A DNA stretch of 64,000 bases from Paraburkholderia sp. BCC1884 (GTDB lineage Bacteria; Pseudomonadota; Gammaproteobacteria; Burkholderiales; Burkholderiaceae). This document shows positions 18,233-27,881 of this stretch, piece by piece. The stretch covers positions 620,001 through 684,000 of the forward strand of contig NZ_CAAJGL010000079.1 of the NCBI RefSeq assembly GCF_900996225.1. The letters are read 5' to 3'. The translations under genes were made by a program, and so were the position numbers. The notes under the pieces were generated by a model. That model ran no database searches, was not told where the DNA came from, and was given only the letters and a program-made list of their open reading frames with translations. Each line of letters begins with the position of its first letter. The first letter of the stretch is position 1.

Positions 18233-19789
18233 TCACGACGAGCAGCTGACTTCCAGCGCGCTGGCCCAGTCGGGCGGCAGCCCCGCATACGCTTCGTACT
18301 CGGGCTGTTCGTCGAAGGGATGGCGCAGCACGGCCGCCAGACGCTCGAGTTCCGAAAAGTCCTTCTCTTTCGCGCGGCGGATCGCCGTTTCCGCCAGATG
18401 ATTGCGAAGTACGAATTTGGGGTTCACCCGGTTCATTGCAATGGCGCGCGCGGCGTCATCGCGTGTTTCTTCGGACAGCCGGCTGCGATAGTCGTTCGCC
18501 CAGGCGTCGAAGGCGGCGCGATCGAGGAACAGATCGCGCACCGACGTGTCGCCGCTCGCATCGTGCTTCGACAGGCGCGCGAGGTTGCGGAACGTCAGCG
18601 TGAAATCCGCGCGGTTCGCCTGCATCACGTCGAACAGACGGTTCACCAGCGCGTCGTCGCCGTCGCGCTCGAGTTCGAGGCCGAGTTTCGCGCGAAAACG
18701 TCGCTCCAGCGCCGGCGCGAAGCGCGCCTTGAAGGTGCCGAGCACGCGCTGGGCGTCTTCGATCGATTTGTCGCCGCGTACGCTTTCCTCATGCTGTTGG
18801 CCGAGCAGCGGCAACAGTCCCTGGGCGAGGCAGAACAGATTCCAGTAGGCGATCTGCGGCTGCATCCGGTACGCGTAACGTCCTTGCGAATCCGAATGAT
18901 TGCAGATGTAGCCCGCGTCGAAACCATCGAGGAAACCGAACGGGCCATAGTCGATCGTGAGGCCGAGGATCGACATGTTGTCGGTGTTCATCACGCCGTG
19001 GCAGAAGCCGACCGCCTGCCATTCGACCATCAGGTCGGCGGTGGACATCACCGCTTCGTTCAGCAGCGCGAGATACGGATCTTCCGTCTCGCGGCACAGC
19101 GGATAAAAACGCTCGATGACGTGATCGGCGAGCGCGCGCAGCGCATCGACCCGATCGTTGGAATAGAAATGCTCGAAGTGCCCGAAGCGCACGAAGCTCG
19201 GCGCCACGCGCGTGACGACGGCGGCGGTCTCGACTTCCTCGCGCCGCACCGTCTGATCGGAGCCGATCACGCAGAGCGCACGTGTGGTCGGAATGCCGAG
19301 ATGGTGCATCGCTTCCGAACACAGATACTCGCGGATCGACGAACGCAGCACGGCACGGCCGTCGCCCATGCGCGAATAGGGCGTGCGGCCCGCGCCTTTG
19401 AGTTGCAGCTCGAGGCGGCGCCCGTCGTGTTCGATTTCACCGAGTCCGAGCGCGCGGCCATCGCCGAGCTGGCCGGCCCACACACCGAACTGGTGCCCCG
19501 AATACACCGACGCATACGGCAGCGCCTCAGCCGGCCATTCGCGCGTGGCATTGCCGGAGAACAGCTCGGCAAATCCGGGATCGTTCTGGAGACCGGGCTC
19601 TAAACCGAGCAGCGCGGCCGTTTCCGTGGAGAAGCCGACGACATACGGCGCGCTGAGCGGCGCGGCGGGCAGACGCGTCAGAAACACGCTGCCGAGCCTT
19701 GCAAACGAGGATTCTGGCGACGTGGTCAAGGCTTCCGAAAAGGCCGTCAAAGGCCCGGATAACCCTGCAATGCTTGGGGAAAACGACAT
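18233..19789 (-). CDS. selO: Protein adenylyltransferase SelO (YdiU), cysteine form
   Basis: A 518-residue pseudokinase-fold enzyme that transfers AMP from ATP to Ser/Thr/Tyr residues of redox proteins (known for E. coli and mammalian SelO). Visible signatures are YSGHQFGVWAGQLGDGRA, LKGAGRTPYSRMGDGRAVLRSS, CHGVMNTDNMSILG and DYGPFGFLD, which contain the inverted-ATP-site residues and the metal ligands. The C-terminus is SCSS: Cys replaces the selenocysteine found there in eukaryotic SelO. Length and ends match the bacterial family. It lies upstream of msrB and divergent from an acyl-CoA ligase gene across a 224-base gap. Confidence 0.95.
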   Translation of the reverse strand: MSFSPSIAGLSGPLTAFSEALTTSPESSFARLGSVFLTRLPAAPLSAPYVVGFSTETAALLGLEPGLQNDPGFAELFSGNATREWPAEALPYASVYSGHQFGVWAGQLGDGRALGLGEIEHDGRRLELQLKGAGRTPYSRMGDGRAVLRSSIREYLCSEAMHHLGIPTTRALCVIGSDQTVRREEVETAAVVTRVAPSFVRFGHFEHFYSNDRVDALRALADHVIERFYPLCRETEDPYLALLNEAVMSTADLMVEWQAVGFCHGVMNTDNMSILGLTIDYGPFGFLDGFDAGYICNHSDSQGRYAYRMQPQIAYWNLFCLAQGLLPLLGQQHEESVRGDKSIEDAQRVLGTFKARFAPALERRFRAKLGLELERDGDDALVNRLFDVMQANRADFTLTFRNLARLSKHDASGDTSVRDLFLDRAAFDAWANDYRSRLSEETRDDAARAIAMNRVNPKFVLRNHLAETAIRRAKEKDFSELERLAAVLRHPFDEQPEYEAYAGLPPDWASALEVSCSS

Positions 19790-20013
19790 GTTGAGCGCCT
19801 CTGGATTAACCGATATTGTAAGTCCGCGCCCGCGGAGCTGCTGGCCGGCCGTCCGCCCGCCATGCGCCGCCCGGAGTTCGATCCGCGAGCGAGCGTTTCC
19901 CGGCTTTCAGAATCTCGCCGATGCCGCCGCGAAGCGCATCGGCATGGCGACCGGGCTGCAACCCGATTTTTTGCAACCCGATTGAAACGAACAAGGCGAG
20001 GAGACCACGCTTT

Positions 20014-21690
20014 ATGACGACGCCGCTTTTTGGGCAGATGATGGATGTGCCGCTCACCGTGTCTTCGTTGCTTTCACACGCCGCACGGCATTTCGGCAGC
20101 ACCGAAATCGTGTCACGGCGCATCGAGGGGGATCTGCATCGCTATACCTATCGCGATTGCGAAAAGCGCGCGAAGCAGCTCGCGCAGGCGCTGATCGGGC
20201 TCGGCGTCGAACCGGGTGAACGGGTGGCGACGCTCGCCTGGAACGGCTACCGGCATCTGGAGGCGTACTACGGCACGACGGGTTTCGGCGCGGTCTGCCA
20301 CACGATCAATCCGCGGCTTTTTCCCGATCAGATCGCCTATATCATCAATCACGCCGACGACGCCTACGTGCTGTTCGACATCACGTTCGCGCCGCTCGTC
20401 GATTGCCTCGCGTCGCAATGTCCAAAGGTGCGCGGCTGGATCGCGCTGACCGACGAAGCGCATCTGCCGGTCATGCAAACGCCGGTGCTCAGCTACGAAA
20501 CACTGGTGACCACGCAGGACGGCGCATACGACTGGCCGTATATCGACGAACGCCAGGCCTCGTACCTTTGCTATACGTCGGGCACCACGGGCAATCCGAA
20601 AGGTGCGCTGTATTCGCATCGTTCGACGGTGCTGCATGCTTTCGGCGCGTCGCTGCCCGATGCGATGAGCCTGTCCGCACGCGACTGCGTGCTGCCGGTC
20701 GTGCCGATGTTCCATGTGAACGCGTGGGGCATTCCCCACGCCGCGCCGCTGACCGGCGCGAAGCTGGTGTTTCCCGGCAAGGACCTCGACGGCAAGTCGC
20801 TCTATGAATTGATGGAGGGCGAGCGCGTCACCTATTCAGCGGGCGTGCCGACCGTGTGGCTCGGCTTGCTGAACTATCTGCGCGAGGCGGGCGTGCGGTT
20901 TTCGTCGTTGAATCGCACGGTGATCGGCGGTTCCGCGTGTCCGCCGGCCATGCTGCGCACCTTCGAGGAAGACTACGGCGTGCAGGTGATTCATGCATGG
21001 GGCATGACCGAGATGTCGCCGCTCGGTACGCTCTCGAAACTGACGTGGGAACAATCGCAACGTCCGCTCGCCGAGCAGCGCAAATTGCTGGAGAAGCAGG
21101 GGCATGTGCTCTATGGCGTCGATATGAAGATCGTCGGCGAAGACGGGCGCGAACTGCCGTGGGACGGCGTCGCATTCGGCGACCTGCACGTGCGTGGACC
21201 GTGGGTGATCGACCGGTATTTCCGCAAGGACGATTCGCCGCTCGTGGACGGCTGGTTCCCGACCGGCGACGTCGCCACCATCGACCCCGACAGCTTCCTG
21301 AACATCACCGACCGCTCGAAAGACGTCATCAAATCCGGCGGCGAATGGATCAGCTCGATCGATGTCGAGAACGTCGCGATCGCCCATCCTGCGGTGGCGG
21401 AAGCGGCCTGCATCGCGTGCGCGCATCCGAAATGGACCGAGCGGCCGTTGCTCGTGGTGGTCAAACGCGCGGGCTTCGAGGTGACGCGTGAGGAGCTGCT
21501 CGCGTTCTACGACGGCAAGGTCGCCAAATGGTGGATTCCCGACGACGTCGCGTTCGTCGACGAACTGCCGCACACGGCCACCGGCAAATTGCAGAAGCTG
21601 AGACTGCGCGACCTGTTCCGCGAGCACGTCTTGCCGTCCGCACTCGAGGACGAAAAAAACTGTCCGCTTGCCAGGGGAAACCCCGCCTAA
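20014..21690 (+). CDS. Acyl-CoA ligase (fatty-acid or methylthiopropionate type)
   Basis: Activates a carboxylic acid with ATP and CoA. The 558-residue protein belongs to the ANL superfamily: A3 motif YTSGTTGNPKGALYSH, A5 AWGMTEMSPLG, A7 GWFPTGDVATID, A8 DRSKDVIKSGGEWIS, and the A10 lysine in LPHTATGKLQKLRLRD. Overall pattern (LTVSSLLSHAARHFG, VPMFHVNAWGIP) resembles medium/long-chain and DmdB-like ligases; the true substrate cannot be read from sequence. The ATG at 20014 follows GGCGAGGAG. It is the first gene of a rightward acyl-CoA module (ligase, FadB-like enzyme, thiolase). Confidence 0.9.
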   Translation: MTTPLFGQMMDVPLTVSSLLSHAARHFGSTEIVSRRIEGDLHRYTYRDCEKRAKQLAQALIGLGVEPGERVATLAWNGYRHLEAYYGTTGFGAVCHTINPRLFPDQIAYIINHADDAYVLFDITFAPLVDCLASQCPKVRGWIALTDEAHLPVMQTPVLSYETLVTTQDGAYDWPYIDERQASYLCYTSGTTGNPKGALYSHRSTVLHAFGASLPDAMSLSARDCVLPVVPMFHVNAWGIPHAAPLTGAKLVFPGKDLDGKSLYELMEGERVTYSAGVPTVWLGLLNYLREAGVRFSSLNRTVIGGSACPPAMLRTFEEDYGVQVIHAWGMTEMSPLGTLSKLTWEQSQRPLAEQRKLLEKQGHVLYGVDMKIVGEDGRELPWDGVAFGDLHVRGPWVIDRYFRKDDSPLVDGWFPTGDVATIDPDSFLNITDRSKDVIKSGGEWISSIDVENVAIAHPAVAEAACIACAHPKWTERPLLVVVKRAGFEVTREELLAFYDGKVAKWWIPDDVAFVDELPHTATGKLQKLRLRDLFREHVLPSALEDEKNCPLARGNPA

Positions 21691-21843
21691 CGATAAATTG
21701 AACGAGCGTGCTTTTTTGTGTATTCTGCCTGCTGACCCCGGGACAATGATCGACAATGAGCCGGTAGCAGAACCGGCTCGATGAACCGGATGGGCGGCGC
21801 GCAAGGCGCCGCCTTATTGCATGGATCGCATGGAGGCAGGCAG

Positions 21844-23928
21844 ATGGCAGTGGACTACACAACTCATGACGGCGTGGCCGTCATCACGCTGAACAATCCT
21901 CCCGTGAACGGCCTCGGCCTGTCGACGCGAGCAGGCATCGTCGAAGGCATCGAGCGCGCGCAGCACGATCCGGCCATCAAGGCCATCGTGCTGACCGGCG
22001 CCGGCAAGGCCTTTTCGGGCGGCGCCGACATCACCGAATTCAACACGCCCAAAGCGACCCAGGAGCCGACGCTCGCCACCGTCATCAAGATCGTGGAAAG
22101 CAGCGCGAAGCCGGTGATCGCCGCGATTCACAGCGTCGCGATGGGCGGCGGTCTGGAACTGGCGCTCGGCGCGCATTACCGCATCGCTGCATCCGGCGCG
22201 CAGATCGCGCTGCCGGAAGTGAAGCTCGGCATTCTGCCGGGCGCGGGCGGCACGCAGCGTCTGCCGCGCGCTATTGGCCTTGAGGCCGCGCTCAATATGA
22301 TCGTCTCCGGCGCGCCGGTGATGTCGGAGAAACTGGCCGAGTCGGGCCTCTTCGACGAAGTCGTGCAAGGCGATCTGGCCGAGGCGGCGCTCGCGTTTGC
22401 CCGCAAGGTCGGCGCGCAAGATGGCCCGCATCCGAAGGTGCGCGAGCGCAAGATCGAGCATCCCAACGCGGCGGGTTTCATCCAGTTCGCACGCAATAGC
22501 GTGGCGGCCGTCGCGAAGAATTTCCCCGCGCCGCAAAAGTGTATTGACGCGGTGGAAGCGGGCGTGCAGAAGGGTTTCGACAAAGGCCTCGCGTTCGAAC
22601 GCGATTGCTTTGTGGCGCTCGTGCAGACGCCGGAAAGCCATGCGCTGCGCCACGCGTTCTTCGGCGAACGCGCGGCCAGCAAGATTCCCGATGTGCCGGC
22701 CGACACGCCGGTGCGCGACATCAGTCAGGTCGGCGTGATCGGCGCGGGCACGATGGGCGGCGGCATTGCGATGAACTTCATCAATGCGGGCATTCCCGTC
22801 ACGCTGCTCGAAACGAAACAGGACGCGCTCGACCGCGGCCTCGCCACGATCCGCAAGAACTACGAAGCCAACGTCAGCAAGGGCAAGCTCAAGCCCGAGG
22901 CGCTCGAACAGCGCATGGCGCTGATCACGCCCACGCTGTCCTACGACGACCTGAAGAACGCCGACCTGATCGTCGAAGCGGTGTTCGAAGAACTCGGCGT
23001 GAAAGAGCAGGTGTTCAAGCGTCTCGACGAAGTTGCCAAACGCGGCGCGATTCTCGCCTCGAACACTTCCACGCTCGACGTCGACAAGATCGCCGCCTTT
23101 ACGAAGCGTCCGCAGGACGTGGTCGGCATGCACTTCTTCAGCCCGGCCAACGTGATGAAGCTGCTCGAAGTCGTGCGCGGCAAGGACACCGCCAAAGACG
23201 TGCTCGCCACCGTCATGAAGCTCGCCAAGAAGATCAGGAAGACGGCGGTGGTCTCGGGCGTGTGCGACGGCTTTATCGGCAATCGCATGATCGAGCAGTA
23301 CATCCGTCAGGCGCTTTTCATGCTCGAAGAAGGCGCGCTGCCCGCGCAAGTCGACAAAGCCATCGAGAAGTTCGGCTTTGCGATGGGCCCGTTCCGCATG
23401 AGCGATCTGGCCGGCAACGATATCGGCTGGGCGATTCGCAAGCGTCGCTATCAGGAGCAACCTGACCTGCATTACTCGAAAATCGCCGACCGCCTGTGCG
23501 AAACAGGCCGCTTCGGTCAGAAGACCGGCGGCGGCTGGTACGACTACAAGGCGGGCGACCGCACCGCGCATCCGTCGAAACTGGTCGACGAGATGATCGT
23601 CGCGTTCTCGAAGGAAGCCAGCGTCGAGCGTCGCAAGATCAGTGACGAGGAAATCGTCGAACGTCTGGTGTTCGCGCTCGTCAACGAAGGCGCGAAGATT
23701 CTCGAAGAAGGCATTGCCTCGAAAGCGTCGGACATCGACATGGTCTATCTGACCGGCTATGGCTTCCCGCTTTATCGCGGCGGCCCGATGCTTTACGCGG
23801 ATACGGTCGGGCTCTACAACGTCGAGCGCGCGATTCGCCGCTATGCGTCGCGCGCCAATGGCGACGCGTGGCAGCTTGCGCCGGGCATCGTGGAACTGGC
23901 GGCCAAGGGGCGCGGCTTCAACGGCTGA
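21844..23928 (+). CDS. FadB-like bifunctional enoyl-CoA hydratase / 3-hydroxyacyl-CoA dehydrogenase
   Basis: Carries out hydration and oxidation steps of beta-oxidation. The 694-residue protein has an N-terminal crotonase domain (oxyanion-hole motifs AFSGGADI and AMGGGLELALG, catalytic Glu region LPEVKLGILPGAGGTQR). A Rossmann 3-hydroxyacyl-CoA dehydrogenase domain follows (VIGAGTMGGGIAMNF, catalytic His in GMHFFSPANVMKLLE), then two C-terminal dehydrogenase domains (CDGFIGNRM). This order matches peroxisomal-type bifunctional enzymes, shorter than E. coli FadB. The start is set by GGAGG before the ATG at 21844; the longer frame to 21781 is unsupported. The thiolase gene follows after 85 bases. 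Confidence 0.93.
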   Translation: MAVDYTTHDGVAVITLNNPPVNGLGLSTRAGIVEGIERAQHDPAIKAIVLTGAGKAFSGGADITEFNTPKATQEPTLATVIKIVESSAKPVIAAIHSVAMGGGLELALGAHYRIAASGAQIALPEVKLGILPGAGGTQRLPRAIGLEAALNMIVSGAPVMSEKLAESGLFDEVVQGDLAEAALAFARKVGAQDGPHPKVRERKIEHPNAAGFIQFARNSVAAVAKNFPAPQKCIDAVEAGVQKGFDKGLAFERDCFVALVQTPESHALRHAFFGERAASKIPDVPADTPVRDISQVGVIGAGTMGGGIAMNFINAGIPVTLLETKQDALDRGLATIRKNYEANVSKGKLKPEALEQRMALITPTLSYDDLKNADLIVEAVFEELGVKEQVFKRLDEVAKRGAILASNTSTLDVDKIAAFTKRPQDVVGMHFFSPANVMKLLEVVRGKDTAKDVLATVMKLAKKIRKTAVVSGVCDGFIGNRMIEQYIRQALFMLEEGALPAQVDKAIEKFGFAMGPFRMSDLAGNDIGWAIRKRRYQEQPDLHYSKIADRLCETGRFGQKTGGGWYDYKAGDRTAHPSKLVDEMIVAFSKEASVERRKISDEEIVERLVFALVNEGAKILEEGIASKASDIDMVYLTGYGFPLYRGGPMLYADTVGLYNVERAIRRYASRANGDAWQLAPGIVELAAKGRGFNG

Positions 23929-24013
23929 GCCTTGAGGCTGAAGACCACTCGAGTGACATGAATGAGGCGGCGCGCCCGGCAATGGCGCTGCGCCGCCGAC
24001 ACAGGAGATTTGC

Positions 24014-25192
24014 ATGACTGACGCCGTAATCGTATCGACCGCCCGGACGGGGCTCGCCAAATCCTGGCGCGGCGGTTTCAACATGACGCACGGCGCGACG
24101 CTCGGCGGCCACGTTACCCAGGCCGCCGTCGAACGCGCGAAGCTCGATCCGGCGCGCATCGAAGACGTGATCATGGGCTGCGCCAACCCGGAAGGCGCGA
24201 CGGGCATGAACATCGCGCGGCAGATCGCCTTGCGCGCGGGTCTGCCGGTCAGCGTGCCGGGCATGACGGTGAACCGATTCTGCTCGTCGGGTTTGCAGAC
24301 TATCGCGCTCGCCGCGCAACGCGTGATCGCCGGTGAAGGCGACGTGTTCGTCGCGGGCGGCGTGGAGTCGATCTCGTGCGTGCAGAACGAGATGAACCAG
24401 CACATGCTGACCGAAGGCTGGCTCAGCAGGAACAAGCCGGAAATCTACTGGTCGATGCTGCAGACGGCGGAAAACGTCGCCAAGCGTTACTCGATCTCGA
24501 AGGAACGTCAGGACGAATACGGCGCGCGCTCGCAACAACGTGCGGCAGCCGCGCTCGAAGCCGGCAAATTCAAGGACGAAATCGTGCCCTTGACGGTGCT
24601 CGCCGGCGTCGCCGACAAGGCAACGGGCCGTCTCTTCACGAAGGAAGTGACCGTCAGCGGCGATGAAGGCATTCGTGCCGACACGACGCTCGAAGGCGTG
24701 TCGAAGATCCGCACCGCGCTGCCCGGCGGCGTCATCACGGCAGGCAACGCGAGCCAGTTTTCGGACGGCGCGTCCGCTTGCGTGGTGATGAACGCGAAGG
24801 TGGCGGAGCGTGAAGGCCTGCAACCGCTCGGCATTTTCCGCGGCTTCGCAGTGGCCGGTTGCGAGCCGGATGAGATGGGTATCGGTCCGGTGTTCGCCGT
24901 GCCCAAGTTGCTGAAGCAGGCGGGCCTGACGGTCGCGGACATCGACCTGTGGGAACTCAACGAAGCGTTCGCCGTGCAGGTGCTGTATTGCGCGGACAAA
25001 CTCGGTATTCCGCAAGACCGTCTGAATGTGAACGGCGGCGCGATTGCGGTCGGCCATCCGTATGGCGTGTCGGGCGCGCGCCTGACCGGTCATGCGCTGA
25101 TCGAAGGCAAACGGCGCGGCGCGAAGCTCGTGGTGGTGACGATGTGTATCGGCGGCGGGCAGGGCGCGGCGGGTCTGTTCGAGGTAGTGTGA
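24014..25192 (+). CDS. Acetyl-CoA C-acyltransferase (thiolase)
   Basis: Thiolytic cleavage of 3-ketoacyl-CoA, the last beta-oxidation step (or condensation in reverse). The protein has 392 residues, a normal length. Acyl-accepting Cys90 lies in NRFCSSGLQT, His348 in GHPYGVSGARL and Cys378 in MCIGGGQGAAG: the complete catalytic triad. The GAGGAG-type ribosome site (CAGGAGATTTGC) precedes the ATG. It forms a beta-oxidation pair with the preceding FadB-like gene. A hairpin with a late T-run follows. The assignment to degradative rather than biosynthetic thiolase is from context. Confidence 0.94.
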   Translation: MTDAVIVSTARTGLAKSWRGGFNMTHGATLGGHVTQAAVERAKLDPARIEDVIMGCANPEGATGMNIARQIALRAGLPVSVPGMTVNRFCSSGLQTIALAAQRVIAGEGDVFVAGGVESISCVQNEMNQHMLTEGWLSRNKPEIYWSMLQTAENVAKRYSISKERQDEYGARSQQRAAAALEAGKFKDEIVPLTVLAGVADKATGRLFTKEVTVSGDEGIRADTTLEGVSKIRTALPGGVITAGNASQFSDGASACVVMNAKVAEREGLQPLGIFRGFAVAGCEPDEMGIGPVFAVPKLLKQAGLTVADIDLWELNEAFAVQVLYCADKLGIPQDRLNVNGGAIAVGHPYGVSGARLTGHALIEGKRRGAKLVVVTMCIGGGQGAAGLFEVV

Positions 25193-25228
25193 TCCGGCGC
25201 GCACGCAGATGAACGACGAGGGTTGCAC

Positions 25229-25269
25229 GGTTCGGCGCAAAGGCGCTGAACCGGCAGCCTTTGTTTTTA
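25229..25269 (+). terminator. Probable terminator of the acyl-CoA module
   Basis: Ten-base inverted repeat GGTTCGGCGC / GCGCTGAACC (one G-T wobble) with loop AAAG. The T-rich stretch TTTGTTTTTA comes several bases after the stem, so its efficiency is uncertain. Confidence 0.55.
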
Positions 25270-25304
25270 TCCGCCGCGCCTCAGGTGGACCAGCAATGGG
25301 GACA

Positions 25305-25928
25305 TCACGGCAGCGCCATGCCGAGGGCGGGCAGGCTCAACGTACCCTGATCGACGAAGCGCGTCGTGCCGGTCAAACCGCTCGCGAGCTTGCCGCGCAA
25401 CGTGTAGGGAATCTGTCCGGACTGCGCCACGCCTGCGAAAGCAAAGGCCTGGCGAACTGCGGCGAAGGCCGGCACGGTCAGCGGCACGTTGACGACGGTT
25501 TCGCCGTAGCGCGGCACCGTGCCGCTCTGATCGCTGACGCCGCTCGCAAAGGACTTGCCGTTCAGATCGAGATCGAGCGACACGCCGTCGAAGCTGACGG
25601 CGGACTCGTTGGGATTCTGCACCCGCAATTTGACGTTGAAACGCATTTCAAGGCCTTGGCCGTCGATCGGCTCGATGCCGGCGACGCTCACGCGCACGGG
25701 ATCGGTGCCGAACCATCCGGCGCAGCCTGTGAGGCTCAGCGTGGCCAGTGCGAGGACGGCGGCCAGCCCGGCGAAGTGGCGAGGCAAGCGGGCGAAATTC
25801 GAGCGGAAATGCAGGCGGTAACCCGGACGGGAAACCGAACGAGCCAGCAGACGCGAGGGCAGACGAGAAGACAGAAGCAGAGGCAGACGGCACATCAGGC
25901 GGGACAGCAGCACGCGAGCAATGGACAT
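25305..25928 (-). CDS. LEA14-like (water-stress domain) lipoprotein
   Basis: A protein of about 207 residues from the ATG at 25928. A lipobox (LSLTGC) is followed by an LEA type-2 / WHy-like beta-sandwich (from VRVSVAGIEPIDGQGLEMRF to the IPYTLRGKL segment, with the family pattern VQNPNE). Bacterial members are periplasmic or outer-membrane lipoproteins of unknown role, sometimes linked to desiccation. The N-terminus is odd: about 65 residues rich in Arg, Leu and Ser precede the lipobox, far longer than a signal peptide. The DNA there is purine-rich and low in complexity. A later non-ATG start nearer the hydrophobic core is likely, for example the TTG just before PRHFAGL. The gene points against the surrounding acyl-CoA genes. 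Confidence 0.72.
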   Translation of the reverse strand: MSIARVLLSRLMCRLPLLLSSRLPSRLLARSVSRPGYRLHFRSNFARLPRHFAGLAAVLALATLSLTGCAGWFGTDPVRVSVAGIEPIDGQGLEMRFNVKLRVQNPNESAVSFDGVSLDLDLNGKSFASGVSDQSGTVPRYGETVVNVPLTVPAFAAVRQAFAFAGVAQSGQIPYTLRGKLASGLTGTTRFVDQGTLSLPALGMALP

Positions 25929-26245
25929 GACCGGCACCTCGAGGCGAGCGCAATGGTGATGCATTGTACCGGCAGGCGTGGCCCGACAAGTCGCGCTTCA
26001 GGTAGCACGCCGCGATCGCGTTTTGATACGACAGCCGAACCGTTGCGCGATCCGGCGAATCTACTCGCCAGCCGGCTGTTCGGCGCACGCTGGCTCCAGG
26101 CAGTGTGCAGGCTGGGCGACTGGCGGCGCGGCTGGCCGCCCATGCACAAACGCCATAGCGGGTATCATTTCCTGCTGCGCTCACGGCGTGGAAAAGACAG
26201 CAATGCATCAGCTTCCCTCTGTGGACTCCGAACCCGAAAACTGCA

Positions 26246-26731
26246 ATGACCGACTCATCTGCATCCCCAACCCGCAGCGCCTCGCTGCCTGAAAGCCCTT
26301 TCGTCGACCGGCTCGGCGCGCAGTTGCTGAGCGCGGCCGACGGCGTCAGTGAGGTCGTGCTGCCGCTGCAGCCGGATCACATGAACACATGGGACGTCGC
26401 CCATGGCGGCGTGACCATGACGCTCGCCGACGTCGCGCTGGCGATGGCCGCGCGCAGTCTGGCCGGCGACGGCGTCGGCGTGGTGACCGTCGAGATGAAA
26501 GTCAACTTCATGCAGCCGGGCCGCGGCGAACTGCGCGCCACCGGCCGCGTGCTGCACCGCTCGACCACGATGGCCTACTGCGAAGGCGAGATTCGCGACA
26601 GCGAAGGCCACTTCGTCGCCAAGGCGCTCGGCACTTTCAAATACATGCGGCGCCTCGCCGTGGGCCGCGACGTGACGCAGCAGCGTTTGCGTAGCGACCC
26701 GTCGGCGAAACCCGGCCCGAGCGACGGCTGA
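26246..26731 (+). CDS. PaaI-type hotdog-fold acyl-CoA thioesterase
   Basis: A 161-residue hotdog-fold enzyme. The central helix segment AHGGVTMTLADVALAMAA is the PaaI/YdiI type, with the conserved HGG followed by acidic residues. The TVEMKVNFMQPG and CEGEIRDSEGHFVAKALGTFKYM strands complete the fold. Thioesterases of this type hydrolyse acyl-CoA to free acid and CoA, often as a release valve for catabolic pathways. It begins the second half of the rightward acyl-CoA region, with a quinone-type oxidoreductase 60 bases downstream. The substrate is unknown. Around 280 bases separate it from the divergent lipoprotein gene. Confidence 0.88.
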   Translation: MTDSSASPTRSASLPESPFVDRLGAQLLSAADGVSEVVLPLQPDHMNTWDVAHGGVTMTLADVALAMAARSLAGDGVGVVTVEMKVNFMQPGRGELRATGRVLHRSTTMAYCEGEIRDSEGHFVAKALGTFKYMRRLAVGRDVTQQRLRSDPSAKPGPSDG

Positions 26732-26791
26732 GTCGCGCAGCTTTTTTTCGAACTATTCGCCGATCACATCGGCCACTATGGAGACGATCGC

Positions 26792-27790
26792 ATGACACAG
26801 ATCAACCGGCAACTCGTGCTGGCTTCGCGTCCACAAGGCGCTGTCACGCCCGACAATTTCCGGCTCGTGGAAACCCCGCTCGCGCCGCTCGCCGACGGCG
26901 AAGTGCGCGTACGCAATCACTTCCTGTCGCTCGATCCGTATATGCGCGCGCGCATGAACGACAGTAAGTCATATGCCGCGCCGCAAGCGCTCGATGAAGT
27001 GATGATCGGCGGCACGACCGGCGAAGTGGTCGAGTCGAAGAATCCGAAATTCGCGGTCGGCGACAAGGTGGTCGGCATCTTCGGCTGGCAGGAGTACGGC
27101 ACCTCGAACGGCTCGGGTATGCAGAAAGTCGACGTCACCCATGTGCCGCTATCCGCTTACCTGGGGCCGGTCGGCATGCCGGGCGTGACCGCGTGGTACG
27201 GGCTGAACCGGATCATCGCGCCGAAGGCGGGCGAGACGGTGGTGGTCAGCGCAGCCAGCGGAGCGGTGGGCAGCGTGGTGGGTCAGCTGGCGAAGCTCGC
27301 CGGTGCGCGCGCCGTCGGAATTGCGGGCGGCGCCGAGAAGTGTCGCTACGTGGTCGAGACGTTAGGCTTCGACGCCTGCGTCGACTACAAGGCCGGCAAT
27401 CTGTATCAGGACCTCAAGGCCGTGACGCCCGACGGCGTGGACGGCTACTTTGAAAACGTGGGTGGCGAAGTGCTCGACGTGACACTCGCGCGCATGAACG
27501 CGTTCGGCCGTATCGCGCTGTGCGGTTTTATCGCGGGCTACGACGGCCAGCCGATGCCACTCAGGAATCCGTCGCTGATGCTCACGCAGCGGCTGCTGGT
27601 GCAGGGCTTTATCGTCAGCGAACACATGGACGTGTGGCCCGAAGCGCTCAAGCAACTGGGCACGCTGGTCGCACAGAAGAAGCTCCAATATCGCGAGACC
27701 ATCGCCGAGGGACTCGAAGCGGCGCCCGAGGCGTTCATCGGTTTGCTGAAGGGCAAGAACTTCGGCAAGCAGCTCGTGAAACTGATCTGA
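26792..27790 (+). CDS. NADP-dependent oxidoreductase, CurA / leukotriene-B4 dehydrogenase-like MDR
   Basis: A 332-residue zinc-free medium-chain dehydrogenase/reductase. N-terminal GroES-like half with FLSLDPYMRARMND; nucleotide-binding half with ETVVVSAASGAVGSVVGQLAK (AxxGxxG variant), GGAEKCRYV, and DGYFENVGGEVLD. These are typical of YncB/CurA and prostaglandin or curcumin reductases that reduce alpha,beta-unsaturated ketones with NADPH. Zinc-ligand cysteines are absent. It probably acts on enone intermediates of the local catabolic genes; this is inference from neighbours. The SDR gene follows after 91 bases. Confidence 0.9.
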   Translation: MTQINRQLVLASRPQGAVTPDNFRLVETPLAPLADGEVRVRNHFLSLDPYMRARMNDSKSYAAPQALDEVMIGGTTGEVVESKNPKFAVGDKVVGIFGWQEYGTSNGSGMQKVDVTHVPLSAYLGPVGMPGVTAWYGLNRIIAPKAGETVVVSAASGAVGSVVGQLAKLAGARAVGIAGGAEKCRYVVETLGFDACVDYKAGNLYQDLKAVTPDGVDGYFENVGGEVLDVTLARMNAFGRIALCGFIAGYDGQPMPLRNPSLMLTQRLLVQGFIVSEHMDVWPEALKQLGTLVAQKKLQYRETIAEGLEAAPEAFIGLLKGKNFGKQLVKLI

Positions 27791-27881
27791 GCGCGACGGC
27801 GCTCGCCGCAGACGCACGCTGAACATTTACTGAGCATTCACTGAACTTTCGCGACTAGCCGTTCAACTCTGGAGACACAGG

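Noticed and set aside
21814..24435. 873-codon open frame antisense to the FadB-like and thiolase genes
   Set aside because: No motif or signal; crosses two real genes.
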